6,733 nt of DNA from Solirubrobacteraceae bacterium (GTDB taxonomy: Bacteria > Actinomycetota > Thermoleophilia > Solirubrobacterales > Solirubrobacteraceae), in contig JASLDD010000176.1 of NCBI GenBank assembly GCA_030151725.1, forward strand, positions 1 through 6,733. Direction: 5' to 3'. Under the pieces are notes generated by a model. That model had not been told where the DNA came from and did not search any database. It was given only the letters and a program-made list of their open reading frames with translations. Position 1 is the first letter of the stretch, and every line of letters starts with the position of its first letter. The position numbers and the translations under genes are program-made. This document shows positions 1 to 5,640 of this stretch, piece after piece.

Positions 1-217
1 AGCTCCGTCGCAGCCGCAGGTAGGCCACGTCGCGATTGCGGTCGTTGGTCGACTGCGAGAGCACCGTCAACACGAGCTCCGCGATGGGGTGCTCATGGGG
101 CTTCATCAGCGGAGCCCCATATATCGCCCGCAGGCGTTCCCTCACCCGCACCACCCGCGCGCGTGGCGGCGCAGTCCAGTCCGCTCGGGGATGTGGGCGA
201 GGCGCCGGTGTGGACAC
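1..217 (-). CDS. Endonuclease III-like HhH-GPD DNA repair protein, N-terminal part (partial, runs off left edge)
   Basis: About 72 codons are visible on the minus strand; the rest lies beyond position 1. The stretch PIAELVLTVLSQSTNDRN (residues 44-61) corresponds to the start of the endonuclease III fold, where Nth proteins read ELL.A.LLSAQ.TD..VN. Before it comes a typical lead-in helix (RVVRVRERLRAIYG, 21-34). Family members are base-excision-repair glycosylases/AP lyases of the HhH-GPD superfamily that remove oxidised bases. The helix-hairpin-helix, catalytic Lys/Asp and any Fe-S cysteines would be in the missing part, so substrate and activity cannot be judged. I chose the GTG at 217-215, which gives a short Pro/Arg-rich leader (residues 2-20); a later start at the ATG at 106-104 would remove the lead-in helix. 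The gene is transcribed divergently from the hydrolase at 262 and is probably unrelated to the lipid genes. The frame is open throughout. Confidence 0.78.
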   Translation of the reverse strand, partial: MSTPAPRPHPRADWTAPPRARVVRVRERLRAIYGAPLMKPHEHPIAELVLTVLSQSTNDRNRDVAYLRLRRS

Positions 218-261
218 GCCATCACCGTATCCGCCCGCCCACGCACCTATATCCTCGCCCC
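218..261. promoter_or_regulatory. Short divergent intergenic region, candidate promoters
   Basis: These 44 bp separate the divergent starts of the repair gene (GTG at 217) and the hydrolase (ATG at 262), so promoters for both should lie in or near it. The only AT-rich spot is CCTATATCC around 246-254. TATATC at 248-253 on the plus strand would place transcription initiation at about the ATG, giving a leaderless mRNA. No convincing -35 box or Shine-Dalgarno precedes 262. The same spot read on the minus strand (TATAGG) could serve the repair gene. This is weak, position-based evidence only. Confidence 0.3.
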
Positions 262-1080
262 ATGGCCAACGTCAGCGAGCATCGCCGCGACATCGACGGC
301 CTGCCCGTCTTCTGGCGCAGCGCCCCCAGCCGCGACGGCGCCCCCGTTCCCCTCTATCTGCACGGCGTGCCCACCAACTCCGACGACTGGGTGGGGTTCC
401 TGAAGCGCAGCGGCGGCCTTGCGCCCGACCTGCCCGGCTTCGGGCGCTCGGGCAAGCCGGGGTCGCTGAGCTACACGATCGATGAGTACGACCGCTTCAT
501 CGAGCGCTTCATCGACGAGCTGGGCGTAGATCGCGTCTCGCTGCTGGTCCACGATTGGGGCGCCGTCGGGCTCGCCTTCGCCCAGCGCCTGCCCGAGCGC
601 GTCGAGCGCCTGGCGATCGTCAACTCCGTCCCCTTCCTACCGGGCTACCGCTGGCACCGCACAGCGCGCCTGTGGCGCACCCCCGGCGTGGGCGAGCTTG
701 TGATGGGGACGACCAACCGCTTCACCCTGCGCCTGCTCTCGCGCGAGGGCAACGTCACACCCGGCCCGATGCCCGAGGCATGGCTCGACAGCGTGCTCGA
801 CCACTTCGACCAGGGCACCCAGCGGGCGATCCTTCGCCTCTATCGCAGCTCCCCCTCAGAGGTCCTCGCCGACAGCGGCCGGCAGCTCGCGCGACTGCAG
901 ATGCCAACCCTGGTGGCCTGGGGCATGAAGGACCCTTACATCCCCAGCCGCTTCGCGCGCGCCTACGCCGAGGTGATCCCGCAGGCCGAGCTGCACGAGC
1001 TGCCCGACGCCGGTCACTGGCCGTGGCTGGACCGTCCCGATCTGGTGGAGCGCCTGGCGGACTTCGTGAGCGGCGGGTGA
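262..1080 (+). CDS. Alpha/beta-hydrolase fold protein with Asp nucleophile (epoxide hydrolase / haloalkane dehalogenase-like)
   Basis: 272 residues, the usual length for a single-domain alpha/beta hydrolase. The oxyanion motif is HGVPTNSDDW (34-43), followed by DLPGFGRSGKP (56-66). The nucleophile elbow is VHDWGAVG (96-103) with Asp98, not Ser. The likely acid is Asp224 in WGMKDPYIP and the catalytic His is H252 in DAGHWPW. An Asp nucleophile followed by Trp is known from epoxide hydrolases and haloalkane dehalogenases. HGVP lacks the halide-binding Asn of HGNP-type dehalogenases, and Tyr194-Arg195 in the cap resembles the catalytic-Tyr region of epoxide hydrolases, so I lean to an epoxide-hydrolase-like enzyme; the substrate is unknown. 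No signal peptide, so probably cytosolic. The ATG at 262 is preferred because homology to hydrolase N-termini begins there; upstream in-frame codons give an uncharacteristic Pro/Arg leader and overlap the divergent gene. Its stop overlaps the next start, so it is translationally coupled to the membrane protein. Confidence 0.88.
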   Translation: MANVSEHRRDIDGLPVFWRSAPSRDGAPVPLYLHGVPTNSDDWVGFLKRSGGLAPDLPGFGRSGKPGSLSYTIDEYDRFIERFIDELGVDRVSLLVHDWGAVGLAFAQRLPERVERLAIVNSVPFLPGYRWHRTARLWRTPGVGELVMGTTNRFTLRLLSREGNVTPGPMPEAWLDSVLDHFDQGTQRAILRLYRSSPSEVLADSGRQLARLQMPTLVAWGMKDPYIPSRFARAYAEVIPQAELHELPDAGHWPWLDRPDLVERLADFVSGG

Positions 1081-2690
1081 GCGAGCTCGCGCGGGCGCGG
1101 TCTTGGCGCACGCTCCCCGCTTGGACGATCACCGCCGCCCTGGCCGTCCCCTATCTGATCTTCGCGCCCTACAGCGCAGACCTGGCAGCGGCCAGCTACC
1201 GCAGCGACCTGTTCGCCAAAAGCGGCTTCACCCTGTGGGACAACTCCTGGTACGGCGGTCATCACCTGCCCGCCTACTCCCTGCTGGCTCCCGCCCTCGG
1301 CTCGCTCGTCGGGCCGCGACTCGTGGCAGCGCTCTCCATGGTCGCCGTGGCTGCGCTGTTCGCCAAGCTGATCGACGGCGGGCACTTCCCCGCGCGCGCC
1401 ACACGGGTGGCGTCCGTGTGGCTGGCTCTCGGCGCCGCCATCGGGCTGCTCTCGAGCCGCGTGCCCTTCGACCTCGGCCTCGCCATCGCCCTCGCCTCGC
1501 TCGTGCTCGCCCAGCGGGGGCTGTGGCCCGCCGCGCTCGCGCTCGCCGTGCTCGCCAGCGTCGCCAGCCCCGTCGCCGGCGCCTTCCTCGCGCTCGCCGC
1601 CCTCGCGTGGGCGCTGGCCGGTCCCGCGCGCCCGTGGCCCGGCGGGTTGACGGTCGCGGCGCTCACCCCGATCCTGGTGCTCACAGTGGTGTTCCCCGAA
1701 GGCGGCTCTCAACCGTTCGTCGCCTCGGCCTACTACCCGGCGCTCGCCGGTGTGATCGCGGTCGGCTGCCTGATCCCCTCCGAGCAGCGCACGCTGCGGA
1801 TCGGGGTGCTGCTGTATGCGCTCACGCTGACCGGCGCCTACCTGGTGGCGAGCGCCGTGGGGGGCAACTCCGATCGCCTGGCCGCGCTGTTCGCGGGTCC
1901 GCTCGCGGCCTGCCTGCTGGTCAGCGAGCGCCCCCCCGAGTTGCGCTCCTGGCGAGGGCGCACCCTGGTGGTGCTCGTGCCCCTGTTCCTCTACTGGCAG
2001 GCAAACGCGCCCGTCACCGACTTCGCCTCAGCGGCTTCCGATCCCGCCGTGCACGCCTCCTATTACTCCCCCCTGCTGGACGAGCTGGACGTGCTCGACG
2101 TGGGCTACTCGGGACGGCCGGCCCGCATCGAGGTGGTGCCCACGGCTGACCACTGGGAGGCGCGATGGGTTGCCCCGCACGTGCCGATTGCGCGCGGGTG
2201 GGAGCGCCAGCTCGACAAGCTCCGCAACGGCGTCTTCTACGAAACGACGCCCCTGAGCGCGACGCGCTATCGCGCCTGGATCGAACAGACCGCCGTCTCC
2301 TACATAGCTCTCCCCGACGCTCCCCTCGACTACTCCGCAAGAGGCGAGGCGGCGTTGCTGCGCACGGGCGCCGTATCTGGTCTGCGCGAAGTGTGGCGAT
2401 CGTCTCACTGGCGGCTGTTTGCCGTGCGCAACCCGACGCCGCTGGTGCAACTGCCCGCGACTCTCACCAGTCTCGCCAGCGACTCTCTGACGCTGCATGC
2501 GCCACGGCCCGGCACGTACACGGTGCGCGTGCGCTTCACCCCCTACTGGGCGCTTGCCGGAGGCGACGGTTGCGTCGCTCAGGCGCCGGATGAATGGACC
2601 CAGATCCACGCCCGCCGGGCAGGCGCCTTCCACCTCGTCATCCGCTTCTCATTCGCCCGGATCTTCGATCGTGGTCCTCGTTGCACGTGA
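1077..2690 (+). CDS. Polytopic membrane protein with C-terminal soluble domain, GT-C glycosyltransferase-like
   Basis: 537 residues from a GTG sharing 4 bp (GTGA) with the stop of the hydrolase. Residues about 14-309 hold roughly nine to ten hydrophobic segments rich in Ala/Leu/Val. Residues about 311-537 form a polar domain with mixed beta-like content and two cysteines (C499 and C536) that could pair if the domain is outside the cell. Between the first two membrane segments lies a loop with D35, D44 and the motif LWDNSWYGGHHLPAYS (53-68). Acidic residues and a WYGGH-type motif in this loop are reminiscent of polyprenol-phosphate-sugar-dependent GT-C glycosyltransferases and related uncharacterised actinobacterial membrane proteins. 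I cannot assign a donor or acceptor. The position before PAP2-like and phosphatidylinositol-phosphate-synthase-like genes suggests a role in glycolipid or envelope assembly, which is inference. It could instead be a non-catalytic membrane protein of similar topology. Real coding is supported by the long hydrophobic pattern in this frame and by the tight spacing. Confidence 0.8.
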   Translation: MSELARARSWRTLPAWTITAALAVPYLIFAPYSADLAAASYRSDLFAKSGFTLWDNSWYGGHHLPAYSLLAPALGSLVGPRLVAALSMVAVAALFAKLIDGGHFPARATRVASVWLALGAAIGLLSSRVPFDLGLAIALASLVLAQRGLWPAALALAVLASVASPVAGAFLALAALAWALAGPARPWPGGLTVAALTPILVLTVVFPEGGSQPFVASAYYPALAGVIAVGCLIPSEQRTLRIGVLLYALTLTGAYLVASAVGGNSDRLAALFAGPLAACLLVSERPPELRSWRGRTLVVLVPLFLYWQANAPVTDFASAASDPAVHASYYSPLLDELDVLDVGYSGRPARIEVVPTADHWEARWVAPHVPIARGWERQLDKLRNGVFYETTPLSATRYRAWIEQTAVSYIALPDAPLDYSARGEAALLRTGAVSGLREVWRSSHWRLFAVRNPTPLVQLPATLTSLASDSLTLHAPRPGTYTVRVRFTPYWALAGGDGCVAQAPDEWTQIHARRAGAFHLVIRFSFARIFDRGPRCT

Positions 2691-2714
2691 GCATGGTCTA
2701 GGCTTTTGGTCTCG

Positions 2715-3506
2715 ATGCTCGCCCGCGCTCGTAGCCTGCAAGCGCGTGTTCTGCCGCATGGTTGGCTGGATGCGCTGCGGCAGGTCTCCCTCTTCGCCCT
2801 GGCTTACGTGGCTTACCGAATCGTGCGGGGGATGGTCGAGGGTGACGCCAACGCGGCCTTTGCGCATGCTCGCGATCTGATCTCGCTGGAGCGCGGAATG
2901 CACCTGTTCGTCGAGCCCTCCATCCAGGCGTGGGCGTCAGGTAGCCACGTCCTGATGGTGGCCGCCAGCTGGCTGTATGTGAACGCACAGACCTCCGTCA
3001 CGATCGGCGCGCTGCTGTACCTGTACCTGCGCCACAACCGCAATTTCTACTTCGTGCGCAACATGTTCATGATCGCCATGGCCATCGCGCTGGTGGGCTA
3101 CACGATCTTCCCGACCGCGCCCCCGCGCTTCATGCCCGAGTGGGGCTTCATCGACTCCGTCTCAGACTTCACGGGCGTGCACGTCTCACACCAGAGCGCC
3201 ATGGCCAACGCCCTGTTCAACCCCTATGCGGCCGTGCCATCCATGCACGTGGCGTTCGCGTTGATGATCGGCTGGCCACTTGCCCGCCTCTCGCCCAGAC
3301 GCATCGTGAAGGTGCTGTGGATGCTCTACCCGCTGCTGATGGCCTTCGTGATCGTGGTCACCGCCAACCACTTCATCGTCGACGCGCTCCTGGGAGCGTT
3401 CACGGCCGCCGCGTCGGCCTACGGCGCGACGTGGCTCGCTCGCGCCCGTCCAGGGGTGTGGCGCTTCTCGAGCGTGGCTCCTGCCCGCCTCACCGCGAAC
3501 AGCTAG
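2715..3506 (+). CDS. PAP2 superfamily membrane protein, AUR1/inositol-phosphotransferase-like
   Basis: 263 residues with about six membrane segments. The PAP2 signature is present: PTAPPR (133-138), AAVPSMHVAFA (172-182) with S176 and H178, and NHFIVDALLG (218-227) with H219 and D223. In the family, the two His form and resolve a phospho-enzyme and the Asp assists. The spread-out form with TAPPR and PSMH resembles the PAP2_3 branch, which includes fungal AUR1 inositol phosphorylceramide synthase, rather than small PAP2 phosphatases with KxxxxxxRP. The active site would face the outer side of the membrane. It sits 24 bp after the GT-C-like gene and 12 bp before the phosphatidyltransferase, so it is almost certainly in one operon with them. 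Plausible roles are dephosphorylating phosphatidylinositol phosphate or moving a phospho-inositol head group; both are inference from context. The ATG at 2715 is chosen, and the in-frame TTG at 2706 (three residues longer) is possible. Neither has a clear Shine-Dalgarno. Confidence 0.88.
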   Translation: MLARARSLQARVLPHGWLDALRQVSLFALAYVAYRIVRGMVEGDANAAFAHARDLISLERGMHLFVEPSIQAWASGSHVLMVAASWLYVNAQTSVTIGALLYLYLRHNRNFYFVRNMFMIAMAIALVGYTIFPTAPPRFMPEWGFIDSVSDFTGVHVSHQSAMANALFNPYAAVPSMHVAFALMIGWPLARLSPRRIVKVLWMLYPLLMAFVIVVTANHFIVDALLGAFTAAASAYGATWLARARPGVWRFSSVAPARLTANS

Positions 3507-3518
3507 GCGCCGCGGCCG

Positions 3519-4175
3519 ATGGCGCCCAGGCAGCAGCCAGCCTCCCGCCGCCGCAGCCGCGGCGCACCGCGCTCTCGCGCGCGGGCTCCCATCGGCACTG
3601 GCGTGCGCCGCGAGATCGTGCGCAACCGCCTGATCGAGTCGCGACTGACGCCCAACGCGATCTCGCTGACGGGCTTTGTGCTCAACGTGGTAGCCGCCGT
3701 GCTGGTGTGGGAAAGGCTGTTCTTCCTCGGCGGCATCGCCTTCATCGTGGGCTCGATCATGGACACGCTCGACGGGCGCTACTCGAGGATGTCCGGCAAG
3801 GGCACGCCCTTCGGGGCGTTCCTCGACTCCACCCTCGATCGCATCGAGGAGGGCATCGTCCTGACGGCGGTGGCCGGCTACTTCGCCCTGCACGGCAACC
3901 GCGCCGCCGCCGCTGCAGTCGTGGTGGCGGTGCTGGCATCGCTGATGGTCAGCTACACCCGCGCACGCGCCGAGGCGCTGGGCGTGGAGTGCAAGGTCGG
4001 CATCGCCACCAGACCCGTGCGGGTGGTGATCCTGGCGATCGGCCTGATCTTCGCCAGGGGCGCTTCTCTTGGAAGCTTTGAGCTGCTCGAGCCGGCCGTG
4101 TTCGTGCTGGCGGCTCTGAGCGTCATCACCGTCGCCCAGCGCATCGCGCACGTTCGGCGCGAGCTCTCGGTGTGA
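3519..4175 (+). CDS. CDP-alcohol phosphatidyltransferase, probable phosphatidylinositol-phosphate synthase
   Basis: 218 residues, integral membrane. The CDP-alcohol phosphotransferase signature is complete: D82, D85-G86, S89-R90, then eight residues, G99, D103 and D107. The four Asp bind the metals and CDP-diacylglycerol. The usual Ala of the AR pair is Ser here. Downstream, SYTRARAEALG (145-155) and TRPVR (164-168) match the part of mycobacterial-type PIP synthases that binds inositol phosphate. There the motif is, as I recall, S-Y-x-K-A-R, so Arg148 replaces Lys. Together with the neighbouring ino1 this favours the reaction CDP-DAG + inositol-3-phosphate to PIP + CMP on the inner membrane face. 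Phosphatidylglycerol-phosphate synthase is the main alternative. The first 28 residues are Arg/Pro-rich and unlike the family; a GTG at 3603 (V29) just before RREIVRNRLIESRLTPN is a credible alternative start. Neither start has a good ribosome site. It lies 12 bp after the PAP2-like gene. Confidence 0.9.
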   Translation: MAPRQQPASRRRSRGAPRSRARAPIGTGVRREIVRNRLIESRLTPNAISLTGFVLNVVAAVLVWERLFFLGGIAFIVGSIMDTLDGRYSRMSGKGTPFGAFLDSTLDRIEEGIVLTAVAGYFALHGNRAAAAAVVVAVLASLMVSYTRARAEALGVECKVGIATRPVRVVILAIGLIFARGASLGSFELLEPAVFVLAALSVITVAQRIAHVRRELSV

Positions 4176-4301
4176 CCTTGAGCGCCTCACGGAGTACTCT
4201 CTTGCGGCGACTCGGCCCCTGTCCAGCCGCCACCTCTGAGCCCAGGGAAACCCCTCGAGGCTCCGTCGATTTGATCCCCATTCGCCCGCAGCGGCTATCA
4301 C

Positions 4302-4307
4302 AAAGGA
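4302..4307 (+). promoter_or_regulatory. Shine-Dalgarno for ino1 supporting its GTG start
   Basis: AAAGGA lies 10 nt before the GTG at 4318 and is the clearest ribosome-binding site in the window. It fixes the non-ATG start of ino1. The 142-bp gap 4176-4317 that contains it is the longest non-coding stretch here. TTGATC at 4271-4276 followed by TATCAC at 4296-4301 is a possible but poorly spaced promoter. I see no convincing terminator hairpin in the gap. The gap suggests ino1 may be transcribed independently as well as by read-through from the phosphatidyltransferase gene. Confidence 0.6.
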
Positions 4308-4317
4308 CACCCCACTC

Positions 4318-5601
4318 GTGATCAAGGAGCACAGCAACGGCAGCGCCCACAGCAACGGCGCGGCCTCCACAAACGGCGCCGGTCGCTACCAGTCCGAGAA
4401 GGTTCGCGTTGCCATCGTCGGCGTCGGCAACTGCGCCTCGGCCTTCGTGCAGGGCGTCAACTACTACCGCGACGCCAACCCCAACGAGCGCGTCCCCGGC
4501 CTCATGCACGTCGACCTCGGCGGCTACCACGTGCGCGACATCGAATTTACGGCCGCCTTCGACATCGACGCCAAGAAGGTCGGCAAGGACCTGGGCGAAG
4601 CAATCTGGGCCGGCGAGAACAACACCATGAAGTTCGCCAAAGTGCCGAAGAAGCTCGGCGTGCCCGTGTACCGCGGCATGACCCACGACGGCCTCGGCAA
4701 GTACCTCAAAGAGAAGATCACCAAGGCTCCCGGCGAGACCGCCGACATCGTGAAAATCCTCAAGGACACCCACACCGACGTGGTCGTCTCCTACCTCCCC
4801 GTGGGCTCCGAGCAGGCCACCAAGTGGTACGTCGAGCAGGTGCTGGAGGCCGGCTGCGGCTTCGTCAACTGCATTCCCGTGTTCATCGCCCGCGAGGACT
4901 ACTGGGACAAGCGCTTCAAAAAGGCGCGCCTGCCGATCGTGGGCGATGACATCAAGTCCCAGGTCGGAGCCACCATCGTGCACCGCACGCTCGCCCGCCT
5001 GTTCGCCGACCGCGGCGTGAAGATGCTGCGCACCTCACAGCTCAACGTGGGCGGCAACATGGACTTCTACAACATGCTCGAGCGTGAGCGGCTGGAGTCC
5101 AAGAAGATCTCCAAGACCAACGCCGTGACCTCGATCATGGACGACGTGCTGCCCGCCAAAGACGTCTACATCGGACCCTCCGACTACGTGCCGTGGCTGA
5201 CAGACCGCAAGTGGGCGCACATCCGCGTGGAGGGCCAGGCGTTTGGCGACGTGCCGCTGAACGTGGAGCTCAAGCTCGAGGTGTGGGACTCCCCCAACTC
5301 GGCCGGCATCGTGATCGACGCCGTGCGCTGCTGCAAGCTGGCGCTCAACCACGGGGTCGGCGGCCAGCTCGACGGGCCGTCCTCCTACCTGATGAAGTCG
5401 CCGCACAACCAGCGCCCGGACGAGCAGGCCCACAAAGACACCGAGAAGTTCATCGCGCAGTACGCCGGCAGGCCGGGACTGCGCACGAACGCGGGCGCCA
5501 AAGGCGCGGCGAAAGCCAAAGCCAAAGCGCCGGCCAAAGCTCGGGCAGCCAACGCGAGCCCCAGCAAATCGCGGCCCGTCAAGACGCCCGTCGCCAAATA
5601 G
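4318..5601 (+). CDS. ino1: Myo-inositol-1-phosphate (1D-myo-inositol-3-phosphate) synthase
   Basis: 427 residues. It converts D-glucose-6-phosphate to 1D-myo-inositol-3-phosphate with tightly bound NAD, in the cytosol, feeding inositol lipids and, in actinobacteria, mycothiol. The Rossmann motif is VAIVGVGNCAS (31-41). Other family blocks are SYLPVGSEQATKWY, GFVNCIPVFIA, the active-site segment GDDIKSQ (209-215, K213), the LNVGGNMDFYNML block (242-254), and the closing WDSPNSAGIVIDAVR and LDGPSSYLMKSP stretches. These match the actinobacterial/archaeal type rather than the longer eukaryotic enzyme. It is longer than the roughly 367-residue mycobacterial protein because of two added tails. Residues 1-28 carry three six-residue Ser/Asn/Gly repeats, and residues 394-427 form an Ala/Lys/Pro tail with eight Lys and two Arg. 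Neither tail is needed for the core fold. GTG start with a good Shine-Dalgarno. The next gene begins 39 bp downstream, and the upstream neighbour is the enzyme likely to use the product. Confidence 0.97.
   Translation: MIKEHSNGSAHSNGAASTNGAGRYQSEKVRVAIVGVGNCASAFVQGVNYYRDANPNERVPGLMHVDLGGYHVRDIEFTAAFDIDAKKVGKDLGEAIWAGENNTMKFAKVPKKLGVPVYRGMTHDGLGKYLKEKITKAPGETADIVKILKDTHTDVVVSYLPVGSEQATKWYVEQVLEAGCGFVNCIPVFIAREDYWDKRFKKARLPIVGDDIKSQVGATIVHRTLARLFADRGVKMLRTSQLNVGGNMDFYNMLERERLESKKISKTNAVTSIMDDVLPAKDVYIGPSDYVPWLTDRKWAHIRVEGQAFGDVPLNVELKLEVWDSPNSAGIVIDAVRCCKLALNHGVGGQLDGPSSYLMKSPHNQRPDEQAHKDTEKFIAQYAGRPGLRTNAGAKGAAKAKAKAPAKARAANASPSKSRPVKTPVAK
4330..4383 (+). repeat. Three 18-bp tandem units in the 5' end of ino1
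   Basis: Units at 4330-4347, 4348-4365 and 4366-4383 encode HSNGSA, HSNGAA and STNGAG. The first 12 bp of units one and two (CACAGCAACGGC) are identical; the third is diverged. This is an in-frame, low-complexity leader before the Rossmann domain and could change length by slippage without breaking the frame. Confidence 0.7.
5497..5541 (+). repeat. GCCAAA-rich low-complexity repeat coding the Ala/Lys tail of ino1
   Basis: Imperfect reiteration of the hexamer GCCAAA (perfect copies in tandem around 5515-5526, interrupted copies on either side) encodes alternating Ala-Lys in the C-terminal tail of Ino1 (residues 394-408). The tail resembles the basic tails of histone H1-like bacterial proteins in composition only. 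Confidence 0.6.
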
Positions 5602-5640
5602 CCGGTCACGGGCCGCGGAAGAGGCGATAATCGAGAGCCG

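Noticed and set aside
163..261. Upstream extension of the hydrolase to an ATG at 163
   Set aside because: The 33 extra residues do not look like a hydrolase N-terminus and lie antisense to the better-supported endonuclease III-like coding region.
555..1076. Upstream extension of the membrane-protein frame to position 555
   Set aside because: It would overlap almost the whole hydrolase gene, and the added ~174 residues are Arg/Pro/Ala-rich shadow sequence. The GTG at 1077 with a 4-bp overlap is far more likely.
4176..4317. Small ORF, riboswitch or hairpin in the gap before ino1
   Set aside because: No frame with a start and plausible protein, no recognisable riboswitch pattern. The CCTCGAGG palindrome and the distant GCGGC/GCCGC pairing are too weak to call.
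3186..4370. A 394-codon minus-strand open frame under the PAP2 and phosphatidyltransferase genes
   Set aside because: His/Arg/Glu-rich antisense translation without domains; both plus-strand genes there have complete family motifs.
4126..4983. A 285-codon minus-strand open frame opposite the start of ino1
   Set aside because: It is antisense to conserved Ino1 blocks, and its composition (Val/Gly/Asp/His-rich) mirrors the codon bias of the real gene.
5602..5640. Possible terminator after ino1
   Set aside because: There are short GC-rich complementarities but no stable hairpin and no T-run; the gap is only 39 bp and probably transcribed through.
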